In this document: positions 1 through 12,104 of the stretch, in pieces
Numbering within the stretch: the stretch's first letter is position 1
How the letters are laid out: every line of letters starts with the position of its first letter
NCBI GenBank assembly: GCA_038501625.1
Contig: JAZAYU010000255.1
Coordinates: 186,001 to 250,000, forward strand
Direction: 5' to 3'
Source: Corbicula japonica
Lineage: Eukaryota; Mollusca; Bivalvia; Venerida; Cyrenidae
DNA length: 64,000 bases
Notes under the pieces: generated by a model
The model's input: only the letters and a program-made list of their open reading frames with translations
The model's database searches: none
Told to the model about the DNA's origin: nothing
Made by a program: the position numbers and the translations under genes

Positions 1-2040
1 ATATCTATGATGCCGTGTATCTCAAAAGTATTTAATAGTATTTTGAATTGTAGATTACAAAAGTTCTTAGACAGTGGAGTTATTAACGATGTACAAATTG
101 GCTTTCAGCCAAAATCTAGAACATCCGACCATACGTTTGTTGTACGTGCTTTAATAGATAAATTTTTTAGTCAAGGAGCTAAATATGCCCTCTTGGTAGA
201 TTTTGCCAAAGCGTTCGACTCTGTTATACATTCTGTACTACTGTATAAGCTTTGTTCAATTGGAATTAGTGGCCCGTTTTATAATATTATCAAAAGCATG
301 TATAAAAATAATTTGATGCATATCAAAGTAGAAAAAAAGGTCACCCAAACGTTTTGCCCTAATATCGGTGTACGACAGGGAGATAACCTCAGTCCAAATT
401 TGTTTAAATTGTTTATTAATGATCTCCCTTCTATATTGAATAGCTCGGATGATCAGGTTAGCTTGAATAATGTTAAATTAAGTTGTTTATTGTATGCAGA
501 TTACTTGTTATTATTGTCAACAACTCCAAGTGGTTTGCAGAATTGTATTAATAAGTTATCTTTGTATTGTGAATATAATGGATTGACAGTTAACATCAAC
601 AAAACTAAAGTTATTACATTTTGTAAAAGTGGTAGATTGTCAAAAGACAAGTATCTTTATAAAGGTGTTGAGATTGAGCATTTAACAACTTACAAGTATC
701 TTGGTATAATATTTTCATCATCTGGAACCTTCAGTTATTGTCAGCAGGATTTGTATAATAGAGCTTTAAAAGCTAGCTTCAAAATAAGTACGATTTTTGG
801 TCAGTTGCATCATAAGGTTGATTCTATTATTCATCTATTTGACCACACTATAAAACCGATTCTTCTTTATGGTAGTGAGATTTGGGCCACTGCAAATGTG
901 AATAGTTCACTTGTAAAAAAAGCAGATTACACATTATTAAAATCATTTGGTAATATGCTTTGTGATAAGTTGCATATTAAATTTTTGAAATATATTCTTG
1001 GTGTAAATAAAAAAGCCTCCAACGATGCAGTAGTAGGCGAACTTGGTAGATATCCTATTTATATTGATGCTATTTGTAACACAGTTAAGTTTTATCATAG
1101 ACTTGTTAACGGAAATGTCAGTAAACTGTTGTCAGCTGCTTTTTACGAAAGTAAATCTCTATTTTTAGATAAAAGGTCAAGTTGGGAAACAAGTGTAAGC
1201 CACGTCTTTAAAAACTTGAATATTTCTGAATTGTGTCTTTTTAAGAAGAATATATCATCTGTGGTAAAACAAAAGTTAGTGTATTATATAAGACCAATTG
1301 ATGCTCAAATATTTCAGAGTGTGATGGTAAATTACGAACCTATGCAATGTTTAAACAACGATTTTGTAGAGAATCATATTTCAACATTTTGGGAGATAGA
1401 AACATTAGAGACTTTTTTACAAAATTTCGAATCAGTGCTCATAAATTGAATATTGAAACAGGAAGATATAAGAAAATTCCAGCAGATCTAAGGTTCTGTA
1501 ATTTATGTTCTTTTAACTTAGTTGAGGACGAACCCCATTTTTCAATGTGTTGCCATAGATTTGAAGCAGAAAGAAACCGCTTTTTTGATCAAATAAAATA
1601 TTTAAATAGTAACTTTGAAACTTTAACTAGTGTTCAGAAATTTGTATGGCTTATGTCCTCAGAAGATTGTGATGTGGTCAATAGTTTTGCTTCATTTTTA
1701 TACAATATATATAACAAAAGAACAGATCTCTTAGAAAATTCTTGTTAACAACTGATAGGGGAGGATAACTTTTATACATGTATAAATAAATAGGATTGTT
1801 TGACTACCCTTTAATGCTTAATCTGTAGTATGTTAGACCATGGGTTGATAATAAATTTTTCTTGGTTAGTTATGCATATCCTCTGTTAATTGTGTTTAAA
1901 CCAATTAGAATCAAGCTTTTGTTATGTTAATATCCTTAGTTTGATGCTATTGCTCATGTTCATATTTATATTGTGATTAATATGTCATGTATATGACCCT
2001 TGATTGGAAATAAAATCTATTCTATTCTATTCTATTCTAC
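1..2040 (+). mobile_element. Non-LTR retrotransposon (LINE), 3' part
   Basis: The element is cut at its 5' side by the window edge. It contains a reverse transcriptase frame, a second overlapping frame with a Cys/His cluster, about 290 bases of 3' UTR with AATAAA, and a short tail of repeated TTCTA units at 2017-2039. A simple-repeat tail in place of poly(A) is usual for several LINE clades (CR1/L2/I-like). I did not place it in a clade. The upstream endonuclease domain would lie outside the window. Confidence 0.85.
7..1748 (+). pseudogene. LINE reverse transcriptase, frameshifted and catalytically dead
   Basis: The first frame (7-1449) shows RT motif A (LLVDFAKAFDSV), motif B (GVRQGDNLSP) and motif C. 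Motif C reads YADY instead of YADD: a single base change (GAT GAC to GAT TAC) removes the second catalytic aspartate. Near 1345 the homology jumps to another frame (1347-1748). That frame carries the usual LINE C-terminal block (RISAHKLNIETGRY) followed by a CxxC...H...C cluster (CNLC...HFSMCC). One indel near 1345 explains the overlap. The copy cannot encode an active RT. The 5' part is missing, so residue numbering is not meaningful. Confidence 0.85.
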
Positions 2041-2343
2041 AATGATGGTTGCGTGTTTTTGGTTACAAGCTACACACATACCAAACTTTCTGCTGCAAAA
2101 TTACCAGACAGGCAGCTCAAGTATGGTTTTTCCCCTGTTACATAATGTCTTGCAACTTAACACATACATACTCCCCAGTAGAGGCAATATCATTTAAAAC
2201 ATAAAAATAAATAGAATTAAAATATATGTTATCCTCTACTTTAAAGTTATTTCAATAGGTTGGCAGAAGTATTGCTGTAGCGTTTCAGTTGTGTTGTTTT
2301 CAGTAAACAGTTGATACACTTTTCGGAAAATTAATGTTGTATG

Positions 2344-2497
2344 TGTAACAAGGGTTCTGATAAATCCACGCCTGAACCAAGGATTGCACCCAGGACCCCT
2401 CGCATGTCAGTCCGACACTCTACCACATCGCCATCAAAGCTAGCTCTATGGCGAGATAGTACAAGCGCGGTACTAACTCAACCATAGCCGGGTTACA
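2344..2497 (-). repeat. TRIM 3' LTR with tRNA-like Pol III boxes
   Basis: This is the 3' LTR in the minus-strand sense. It contains an A-box-like TGGCGACGTGG type sequence (here with CATCG for CGACG) and a B-box-like sequence close to GGTTCRANNCC, about 30 bases apart as in tRNAs. Compared with the other LTR it has substitutions in both boxes. Confidence 0.85.
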
Positions 2498-2511
2498 TAC
2501 ACCCCCTTTAG
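2498..2511 (-). other. Polypurine tract of the TRIM
   Basis: On the minus strand CTAAAGGGGGTGTA abuts the TGTAAC start of the 3' LTR. This is the place and composition expected for the plus-strand priming site of an LTR retrotransposon. Confidence 0.75.
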
Positions 2512-2591
2512 ATTGGAATTCGTCCTTGAATTTCCATTGAGTAAAGGGATTCACTTTGCAGTGATCTCGAGGTATTTTAACATCCTTGGCA

Positions 2592-2610
2592 GGCCCCACG
2601 TTGGGCGCCA
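2592..2610 (-). other. Primer-binding site for tRNA-Lys
   Basis: The minus strand reads TGGCGCCCAACGTGGGGCC two bases after the 5' LTR end. The first 18 bases are the exact complement of the 3' end of animal tRNA-Lys (CUU type), the primer also used by foamy viruses and several LTR elements. Confidence 0.85.
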
Positions 2611-2612
2611 TT

Positions 2613-2766
2613 TGTAACAAGGGTTCTGATAAATCCACGCCTGAACCAAGGATTGAACCCAGGACCCCTCGCATGTCAGTCCGACGCTCTACCACGTCGC
2701 CATCAAAGCTAGCTCTATGGCGAGATAGTACAAGCGCGGTACTCACTCAACCATAGCCGGGTTACA
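2613..2766 (-). repeat. TRIM 5' LTR with tRNA-like Pol III boxes
   Basis: This is the 5' LTR in the minus-strand sense, 154 bp, the same length as its partner. Its A-box TGGCGACGTGG and B-box GGTTCAATCC are better preserved than in the 3' LTR. The segment between them resembles a degenerate tRNA anticodon region. This suggests internal Pol III transcription of the LTR, an inference from sequence only. Confidence 0.85.
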
Positions 2767-3084
2767 TATGTAAAACTTTATCTATGTTTATTGTGCATAC
2801 ACTTACATGTACATTGTACCTTTTAATGATGGATATAAATTGATATTGTGGGTAACACTTATCGGTTTTTAATTTATTGATTAACTCTTTACTGCTTAGT
2901 TATGCATTCATTGTTTACTCTAGTTATTGCTTAATTACGAAGTTATCCATGATCTTAACATTTTGCCTAACAGCCCCAAAAGAACATATAATAATAAGTT
3001 ATTTCGAAAAGGTTTTTGAAAACCTCTGGAAAAATTTTATGTTGGTCTATTAAAACTCAGGTGAAGTTTAAAAGAAGTATAAAA

Positions 3085-3156
3085 AAGCAATATATGCATA
3101 TCAGGAATCGCAACACTCAAAAAACACAGCCTCTCCACGCAGCGAAAAAGAAGAGA

Positions 3157-3224
<68 letters not shown>

Positions 3225-4409
3225 GATTTATATTATGTATGTCAATTCAAATAGGACGCCACAAACAATTAACAAAGAAGAGAACCTTTGGGGATACCGC
3301 CTTGGAACGGTCAGTGGCAAAACAAATTGCCACTGGGGGTTTAAACCAGGTTCTAGGGTGCACCAACCTCACACTTGCCCCAACAGGTTCTCGTATCACA
3401 AAACAAGTACAAATTGTCTTGGTGAAATAACTCCAACCCACCTATCAGCTCAACAATGTTGCATGCAAAAGCATACAAACATATAAACATAAGAATTAAT
3501 AGCATTGCAAAGCCAAAGGGCGGGTACTCAATGATCTTTCCGAGACCAGAGCACCTGGAGTAAAATCAGCAAGAACACGATGACAGGGATAAAAGAAACA
3601 AATCGAGCTTCTAGGTTCTTTAAAGAAAAGATTTCCCCATAAACCTTCATAAACTCTTACATCCCTGCCACCGTCGTGCAACCAAAGAGGTAAGTATAAT
3701 GATCAACTGTAGATGGGTTAATCACCAGGCCTGCAGAGCGCTGTAAAATATCATGTTGGTAACCTTTCTTCTTAAATTTACAGATGGTTTTTACGAATAA
3801 CCGGGAGAAATTAACATCGCCTTTTATCTTCTCAAGTTTATAAATTAAATCTCCATAACAAACTGGCTGCGAAATTCCTTGTTGCAATAGTCATTTTAAA
3901 CTGCAGCTGTATTTATGAATTAGATCTGGATATCGGCGATAAAACTTGCAAAAGGTTTTCCTTAATTTGTGATACCGATAACCTTGTTTTAAAAGTTTTT
4001 CTGTAATGCAAAGATTACGTTCATTGAAATCATTCACATCATTGCAAGCTCTTGAAAAGCGAACAAGCTGTGAGATATAAACCCCGTAAGAAGTTGCACG
4101 AGGAACATCGCCGTCTAGAAACGGAAAATTTACTATATTAAAATTAAAATCATCTCTTTTATCATAAATTTTAGTAGTGACGTAACTATTTTCGATGGAT
4201 AGATTTAAATCAAGGAAGTTTGCTTGCTTTTCTGAAGTGTTCGCTTTATTAAGTTGTAGTTATTTAGGATAAATCTTATTAACCAGTGATGATGGAAAAT
4301 GGTTTTATATATATTAAATAAATCATCAAGGTACCTCGAGGTGTTGTTAAAAGCTGTAATAATATCATCTTGATGTTCGGTAGAAAGAGATAACATAAAA
4401 TCTCTTTAT
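3085..4409 (-). mobile_element. 5'-truncated Naiad-type element, reverse
   Basis: Read in reverse, this covers RT from the palm motif C area to the C-terminus and the whole 3' UTR, ending in the family terminus near 3085. It matches the 16800-18055 part of the 14.3-kb element, with several stops and indels, so it is dead. The 3' UTR belongs to the subfamily with the cacgcagcg motif and carries an expanded (GA)n. Confidence 0.85.
3161..3218 (+). repeat. (GA)n microsatellite in a Naiad 3' UTR
   Basis: About 29 GA units lie at a site where other copies of the same 3' UTR have only a few. The expansion therefore arose inside the element and was not the insertion target. Confidence 0.95.
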
Positions 4410-4461
4410 TACTAATTTACTAATTCTCTATATTAATAATATAGAAAACAATTCTTTTTCT

Positions 4462-4546
4462 TTGTCAACTGATGACTTTTCAACGGTGTATACTTAACTT
4501 TCTCATAATTTAATAAGAGACAAGCTCACCAGTCTCATAGCTTGAT
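4462..4546 (+). mobile_element. Forward Naiad RT fragment, inverted to its neighbour
   Basis: This stretch resembles 16474-16548 of the full element (RT motif A region) in forward orientation, including the near-identical segment ATTTAATAAGAGACAA. The copy just before it (3085-4409) is in reverse orientation, so the two form a head-to-head inverted pair separated by about 50 bases. Confidence 0.6.
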
Positions 4547-5924
4547 CTGCAAATCAGGCAGTTAACACTACAGAGCACCCAATTTCTTATCAGCTGGATA
4601 AATCACACAGTTGGCAGTTGATAAAAATATGTATCATTGATCAGGACGTGAACCTTTAACTGTTTAAATTCGTTTTTGCAAAATAAATTAAACTCTCTTT
4701 TGACAGCGATTGTTATAAAAAAAATTTCTGTGTTACTGTGTTGGTTTTCTTGTATGCTACTCAATACTCCAGACTTAAAAATTCATAATTATGTTGCAAC
4801 ATTTATTTCAACTTGAAATATTTTATTTGGTTATAAAGTTCATATTCACATCTAATACGTGAAAGAAACAAAAATATTGAAATGCTTTTTGAAAACTTTA
4901 GAAACCAAAGATTTTAGATGTTATTAAAAGGTACTTATGTGCTTTTGTAAATCAATCACATTGTATATTGAAACAAGAAAACATATCATATATAGAAGTA
5001 ACTCTAATGGCTTCTTTCGACTAACTCCATGAATACATCTTTTATCAAATGGGTGACAGTGTATATCTAAATCAACAGGCACATCTGTGAATTATGATCA
5101 TGATCTACACTGTTCAGATTTAGATTCATGAGGTTATTTCTGAACAAGATATAAAACCGTGTAAATCCAGATCAGACACGAAATTTGTTACGACTTATCT
5201 AGATCTTATCTTACGACTTATCTGTTGTCCGTGTGATAAAAGGAGTCGACATGGAGTGAAGGTTCATCATCAGAGATGGGAAAAGTATAATTTTGTTTAG
5301 AAATGGGGTCTTATTTTACAGAAACTGACTTAAAAATTTTACAGTGTTTTATCATTGCAAACAATTCCCTCTCCTCTTCAAAATAGTCATTTATTGCTGA
5401 CAGATAAATAAATTTAATGTTAAATTTATTATTTCAGGATAACGGCTTCGAATGGAATTTGTGGGGAAATTAGTTTCACCTCGTTCCTTTAAAAGACATT
5501 ACGACTGTTAAACATCAAAGTTTTACCTGTCACAACAACATTGTACATGTCGCAATGTTGCAGACAGTATTTTGCAACAACGTCTTTAATTCCTAGTTTT
5601 GTAATCATTATGATATTTTATGTATTTACTACTCTATATCTAGCAAAATAACAGAAAGTTAATCACATTAAATGTTTTTTAAAATTTAGATTTAGATTTT
5701 CGAAATCAAATTTGTAAATAAGTATCGTTCATAATGTCGTAGCATGGTTTAAAGTGTCGATATTGTAGATCTGTCGATGGCTATGTTTGTTAATAAATAT
5801 GTTGTAGCAAACTTAGATATCGCCTTATTAACGTTTATAAACTTCAGATACATTAAAAATATTATCTTGGGAAAAGTTTTATTGAACTGCATTTTTCCGT
5901 TACAGAGGTTGTAACAATTTTTTT
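4547..5924. other. AT-rich non-coding stretch
   Basis: No gene or domain is visible. The part near 5040-5290 weakly resembles the MITE at 24510-24741, sharing a block around TCATGAGG followed by TTTCTGA and a GATCAGA-containing block. It may be an old copy of the same repeat. Confidence 0.5.
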
Positions 5925-7425
5925 AGCTCACCTGAGCACGAAGTGCTTATGGTGAGCTTTTGTGATCGCCTGATGTCCGTCGTCCGTCGTCCTTCCGTCC
6001 GTCCGTCGTCCTTCCGTCCGTCCGTCCGTCCGTCCGTCGTCAACTTTGTCTTCAAACAAAATCTTCTGTGAAACGGCTTGGCCAATTTTGACAAAACTTG
6101 CCACGGATGTTCCTTGCATGAAGCTCTTCCAAAGTATTTCAAAGAAATTAATTCAATGGAGAACTCTGGTTACCATGGCGAAAGGAAAAACATTAAAAAT
6201 CTTCTTGTCTGAAACCACAAGGCCTAGATATTTGGCATTTAGCATCCTCTAGTAGAACTCTACAAATATTGTTCAAATTATTTCCCAGGGGTCTAAAGTT
6301 GGCCCCGCCCCAGGGGTCACTTCATTTTATAACGACTTGTATAGGCAAAACTTTAAAAATCTTCTTGTCTGAAACCACAAAGCCTAGAGTTTAGATATTT
6401 GGCATTTAGCACTCTCTAGTGGAACTCTACAAAGATTGTTCAAATGATTTCCCTGGGGTCAAAATTGGCCCCGCCCCAGGGGTCACTTCATTTTATATAG
6501 ACTTGTATAGGCAAAACTTTAAAATATCACAGTAGCGCTGTTTGTGCCGTGTGGCGGCTGTAAAAAGTCTCCCCGTACATTCAATCAGTGCTGTTATCAG
6601 TTACGTCCTTTGAAGGTCGACTGAGCACGATAATTATGTACTATGTTTATGGTACTTCTAAAATTCCTTTTGTTTTAATATTTCTGCCAGTTTATAGATA
6701 GGTGGTTTCAATATCCCAGCCAATATAGATTTGGATATTGTCCAATCACCCCCAAGAATATACTTCCTGGTTTTTAAATTTTGCCTTTGGTGTAGTCTGT
6801 GATATGCAGGATTTATATTCTAAGATCCCCTGTCAAAATTCTATTCTGTTTAGTTCCGCCCATTGTTTTCTCGTTTAGGGCAAACCCATTCTTTTATCCG
6901 AGGACCATACGCCGCTGAACTGGAATGGTATTAATCTGAAAATACCTCATTGAAGGTTCCATGTTCACCGCCATATGCATACCATCGTTTGGGATGGTTC
7001 GAAATTGTACTATTTAATGGTGTAATTACTGAGTTGCGCTCAACCTGGAGCTAGGCGGCTAGGCGGCGTGGGCAGTAATACGCTTTCCCATAACTGCCCA
7101 TGAACAGGCTCAATCAAACCGAGCCTGCAGTATTTTCATATTTGTCGTGTTCGGTGGCTTTCAAAGTTCCCTTTTCATCTATTTCTTATCTGAAACCACT
7201 AGGCATAGAGCTTAGATATTTGGCATTTAGCATCCTCTATTGGAACTCTACAAAGATTGTTCAAATTATTTTCCTAGGGTCAAAATTGGCCCCGCCCCAG
7301 GGGTCACTTCATTTTACATAGACTTGTATAAGCAAAACTTTAAAAATCTTCTTGTCTGAAACCACAAGCTGAGAGTACTTTTGTACTCAGGTGAGCGATA
7401 TAGGGCCATCAGGGCCCTCTTGTTT
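5925..7425 (+). mobile_element. Mollusc TIR element with tandem modules, interrupted
   Basis: The left end reads TTAGCTCACCTGAGCACGAA and the right end contains TACTCAGGTGAGCGATA, giving an inverted CTCACCTGAG/CTCAGGTGAG terminus. A subterminal hairpin is followed by a CCGTC-rich run (5978-6042). About three degenerate 150-180 base modules follow near 6187, 6340 and 7185, each with a GGCCCCGCCCCAGGGGTCA core. There is no coding capacity. A different repeat (6525-7185) is inserted between the second and third modules. Confidence 0.75.
6525..7185 (+). repeat. Nested interspersed repeat, family 'B'
   Basis: This block splits the modules of the surrounding TIR element. Its last 400 bases (6785-7185) are nearly the same as 58316-58705, and its end (TACTGCCCATGAACAGGCTC through AAGTTCCCTTTTCATC) recurs alone at six other places here. 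Its first part shares GCGCTGTTTGTGCCGTGTGGCGG with the SINE composite near 20645. It is non-coding and the class is unresolved (SINE or MITE). Confidence 0.7.
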
Positions 7426-7429
7426 ATCT

Positions 7430-8210
7430 TGTTTATCGTTGACAGCGCAATGAGGAAAAGATTAGTACATTAACATATTGTGATGTGTCTCAGAATGGTG
7501 ACCGGCCAGAAGTAAAAAAGAACAATGAAACAATACTGTTGGCTTGTTTCTTCACTTTCGATTCCGAGAGAGATATTTCCCCTTGTTTATATCATTGTAA
7601 TTTAAAATATTGAAGTAAAACTGATTTCAAAAAGCAAATGTCGCTAGATCTAGATAAAAGTAATGTCTTGGTATTGATCTTTTCGATGCATCGATTGTCT
7701 TTGAACCGTCAAAAATTGAAGGTAATGCAACTGATAAGATACTTTGTATAGCAAAGGTCCAACATTCAAATCTCAACATTCCTTTCTTAAAACTCGATTT
7801 TTATATTCTTTAATTTTGATTGGCTGATAAGATAACGCCATTACTTGAATGTGGTTCAAAATATATGATTGTGAAAATTGTACAATAATTGTATCCAATC
7901 AATTTTGTCAGTTTCCTTATGTTTTGATTTTTGCGTTTTTTTCTGTTCTTTAGAAAATAGTTTACATTTATTTTTTTTCATTTCTATTGTTAGTTAAAAT
8001 CAATTCTTTCTACAGCTACAGAAAATATATGAACAAAATGTTACTTACGAGGCCATCATTGCTTGTAGTCAAGCCACTGTTATGAATAAACATTGTCTGC
8101 GTAGCAACTTTAAACCCACTCACTTCAAATTTATCTTACTGATGCCTAAAAGTGCCATAACATTACAGTTATTACATTATTACATTATTGAAATAAACGG
8201 TTAAATGAAA
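7430..8210. other. Non-coding stretch without recognised features
   Basis: AT-rich DNA with no supported exon, RNA or repeat. Confidence 0.6.
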
Positions 8211-8214
8211 AGGT

Positions 8215-9560
8215 GAAATAGCATATCAGAAACGCCACAGTCAGAAAAAAGCAGCCTCCCACACAGTCAAGAAGAAAAGAGAGGGAGAGAGCATGGTTAA
8301 TAAAATGATCAGTTTCAAAAAAGACATCACTAACAATAAACAAAAATGAGAACTCGAGGGGATACCGAATTAGAACGGTCAGTGTTAAATCAAATTGCCA
8401 CTAGGGGTTTAAACCAGGTTCTAGGGTGCACCAACCTCACACTTGCCCCAACAGGTTCTCATATCACAAAACAAATACAATTGTCTTGGTGAAACAACTC
8501 CAACCCACTTATCGGCTCAAAAATGTTGCATGCAAAAGCACACAGACACATAAAACATAGGAATCTAATAGCATTGCAAAGCCAAAAAGCGAGTACTCAA
8601 TGATCTGACCGAGACCAGAGCTCCTGGAGTAAAATCAGCAAGAGCACGATGACAGGGATAAAAGAAACGAATCGAGCTTCTAGGTTCTTTTAAGAAAAGA
8701 TTTCCCCATAAACCTTCATAAACTCTTAAACCCCTGCCACCGTCGTGCAACCAAAGAAGTCAGTATGACGATAAATTGTCGAAGGGTTAATCACCAGGCA
8801 TGCAGAGCGCTGTAAAATATCATGTTGGTAACCTTTCTTTTTAAATTTACAGATGGATTTTACGAATAACCGGGAGAAATTAACACTGCTCTTTATCTTC
8901 TTAAGATTATAAATTAAAACTTCATAAAAAACTGGCTGTGAAATACCTTGTTGCAGTAGTGATTTTGAACTGCACCTGTATTTATGTATTAGATTTGTGT
9001 ATCGACGATAAAACTTGCAAAATGTTTTTCTAAATTTGTGATACCGATAACCTTGTTTTAAAAGTTTTTCTGTAATCCAAAAATTACGTTCATTGAAATC
9101 ATAAATCATTAATATCGTTGCAAGCTCTTCAAAAGCGAACAAGCTGCGAAATATAAACCCCGTAAGATGTTGCACGGGGAACATCGCCGTCTAAAAACGG
9201 AAAATTTACTATACTAAAATTAAAATCATCTCTTTATTATATATTTTAGTAGTAACATAACCATTTTCAATTGACAGATTTAGATCGAGAAAGTTTGCTT
9301 GCTTTTATATTAAATAAATCATCAAGGTAACTCGAGGTGTTGTTAAAAGCTGCAATAATATCATCTTGATGTTCAGTAGAAAGAGATAACATAAAGTCTC
9401 TTTCATAACAGTATAAAAAAGGTTCAGCAACATGGGTGAACAATCAGTACCCATTGGGATACCTATTATTAAACAGAGGTACCGAATCTAACATAAATAT
9501 TGTTCAGTAAGAAAGTTAGCGACTCCATAAGGTCTTGACAAGTCCATAAAGTATAATAAT
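8215..9560 (-). mobile_element. 5'-truncated Naiad-type element, reverse
   Basis: The copy runs from the 3' terminus near 8215 through the 3' UTR and RT C-terminal region to motif B, then loses similarity near 9560. The 3' UTR is of the same subfamily as the 14.3-kb element (cacagtcaaga motif, GCATGGTTAATAAAATGATC). Several changes, including a deletion after the AGTTTGCTTGCTTTT segment, make it non-functional. Confidence 0.85.
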
Positions 9561-9835
9561 CATAAGTACAACAAAAATTAAATGAATCCCATTGCTAATT
9601 AAACCGGATACCTGTATAATGAGAAACCTACACATATTGTATTTTATTTTTGTACACAAGAAAAATGAAAGGCGATACATTTGCTCAATACCTAAGTTAC
9701 TCGAAAACGAACTCAAAAAGAACATGGCTATATCTCCGTTTGAGTAACGGCAAATGTTGTCAAATTTGTTGTTTAGTTGTTTACATGCACACCATCGTTT
9801 CTTATTTAGTTTATATAATTTAAAAAGTAAGTGCA

Positions 9836-10000
9836 ACGTATTTAAAATGATAGTGCCTCTAGCTGGGAGCGAACCCGCACCGTCATGGCGACAGCGCCTA
9901 GCCCTGCAATTCCTGCAGCGCAACCGATTGAGCTAACCAGACAATCCCCCCATAAAGTTGATCAGATAGCCCTGATATACGTAACAATCACTGCATGACA
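9836..10000 (-). repeat. tRNA-like SINE, reverse
   Basis: Reverse-complemented, it shows GGTTAGCTCAATCGGTTGCG (A box) and GGTGCGGGTTCGCTCCC (B box), followed by AGCTAGAGGCACTATC. The same head occurs forward at 21066-21165. The head-flanking sequence with GTCATGCAGTGATTGTTACG is shared by both. It is not a functional tRNA, because no closing acceptor stem is visible. Confidence 0.7.
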
Positions 10001-10019
10001 CATTCACCCTAAATTCTAA

Positions 10020-12100
10020 TTTATGACTTTTTGTTCCTTAATTATTATTATATTATAAAGACTTTGACTTGACTCTTTTTGTGATCAGATTCCAACAACA
10101 ATCTTCGATTTCAGTTTTAATCTTGTAATAACTAACATTGAAATTGTTTGGTGAGAGTTATGCTGAATTTGTCTAAAAATACATTTTGTGCAAACAAAGG
10201 TCTAGCAACCTGAAATTGGCTCTAATTTGCTAGTTTTGTTTAAATCTAACCCCTTCATCATCGTTACCAAGATATTTTTAAGTAGTCCACTCTACCCTTG
10301 TTTAATTAGTTTTTTCGGTATGGTTAGTATTGTGTAATTTTGTCTAACGATTTTAGTGTTACTTTTTAAGGTAAATTGTTGGTTTACTTTTAGTAAGCTG
10401 AAGGGAAAGCAAACTACTTGTCTAATTAAGTGGATACATCCGTATTGAAAATTGCGGTTTCTCTTTGTCATTTTAGTTATTTTTTTTTTTTTGAAATTTT
10501 GAAATAAATTTGAAGTATAAATTGTTTTTTGAAAAAAAACAACAACTTTCGTTAGCTTTATTAGAGATCACATTTACAATATTGTCCATGATTTACTTTT
10601 TATTAATAACCATAACTTTTCTCTAAAATTTTAATACTAAATTGCTTTCCTACTTGCCATTTAACTTGATTTTATGTATATTATAGCGCTTTGAAACATG
10701 TTTATTGCAAATTTACATTTGTTTTAAATTTTCATATCCAACACACCTTAGTATTTGCGCTAAGAAAATGGGTGATGTTTATTATGATATGTAGCCGACT
10801 TATTTTTTTTAATTTTTGAAACTCCTTTGCTTTTTATAAATCGTTAAGTTCGCTATGAATATAAGAAACTTGTTCAGTATATTATTGAAAATGCTTTCAA
10901 AATCCTACAGTTTTAACATAGACAAAACGGTCTACAAAAGGTTACAAAAAGCTACCGTAGTTTTCATCGTTCTTTAAAAATAAATATGCGCCGACGAGTC
11001 GAAACAGAAAGAAAAGTGTTTTGTGATAAGGATATCCGGCGTAAGTTTTTTGTTATGTTAACCCTTTAATCGTTTTTCTTATATTGAAAACATTTTCAAC
11101 AAAAATAAATGTAGATAATTACTTATAAGAATCTATATTCAGACAGGCATTTTCTTTTGTATAATTTAAGATCTTAAACGCACGTAACCCTGCCTAACAT
11201 TTCTGGATTAATCGAAAACTTTTAAGGGCAAGTGTTATTCACCTGAATATTTTAAGTGTTTGTAGTTTTAATTTTCATACATAAAATACATTACAGGACA
11301 TAACGAAATATATGCATCCTTATAAAAACTACTTTTTTACGTACAAACTAATATGTGTATGTATTCTGAAACTGTAATAAATAATCGACACTAAAATTAA
11401 TAAAACACTCGCAAAAGCAGGAATGAAAAAAAGCCAACTTTAAATGACATATTGATATTGATGGATCTTTACGAAATGTGTTTTGTAAACTAAACATTTA
11501 CCTAGAACGCTTTAATAACAAATTTTATTTGCCCTACATTTTAGCAATTCCAACAACAAAAATAATCAAACGGTGTTAATAGCCAGATAGATGTCTCCAA
11601 ACGAAAGTATAATAACCTTTTAATTTTAAATGTATCAAACTTTTTAGCGAAGTCTTAAAATGAAAAGTTAATAATACCAGATTAATTGAAAACTATTTCA
11701 AAACAAAAATAAAGACTATACGGCATTTGTTGTTGTTATAGTAGAAGAGGGTTTGGAAAATTATTTCAATTTTTGTTTTGCTATCAGTATTTCGCATTAA
11801 GTCATACGTTTAGCATTTCAAATATTTTCTTTCTTTTGCTTCTCTGTCATGTGAACTAATTGTTAAGTAAATTCTAATTTGCAATTAAATTTGGCAGCAA
11901 ATATTTAATTTGGCGAACTTAAACTTGATCTATTAACAGGTAAAACGTGAAATTTAATTAAAAACCAAAAAAAATCATGTTTGATGCAAACATATTTAAA
12001 TGTTCGAGACAAACATTCTTTATTGTGAGACCTTTTTTACACTTACGATTTCTAGTGTTTGTATTGGAGTGTCGCGCATGCCTGAAATAATTTTTTTACT
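10020..12100. other. AT-rich gene-free stretch
   Basis: Long homopolymer-rich DNA with no supported exon or repeat family. Confidence 0.6.
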
Positions 12101-12104
12101 TCCT

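Larger units (their letters stand above)
2344..2766 (-). mobile_element. Complete TRIM (miniature LTR retrotransposon), 423 bp
   Basis: Two 154-bp direct repeats (2344-2497 and 2613-2766) differ at about four positions and flank a 115-bp non-coding centre. Read on the minus strand the order is LTR, 2-nt spacer, tRNA-Lys primer-binding site, short interior, polypurine tract, LTR. Each LTR begins TGTAAC and ends GTTACA. The 4-bp direct repeat TATG at 2340-2343 and 2767-2770 is a target-site duplication. There is no coding capacity, so it must have moved with enzymes of another LTR element. The few LTR differences suggest a fairly recent insertion. Confidence 0.9.

Noticed and set aside
2420..2746. 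108-codon minus-strand frame
   Set aside because: It spans both TRIM LTRs and the primer-binding site, so it is non-coding retroelement sequence.
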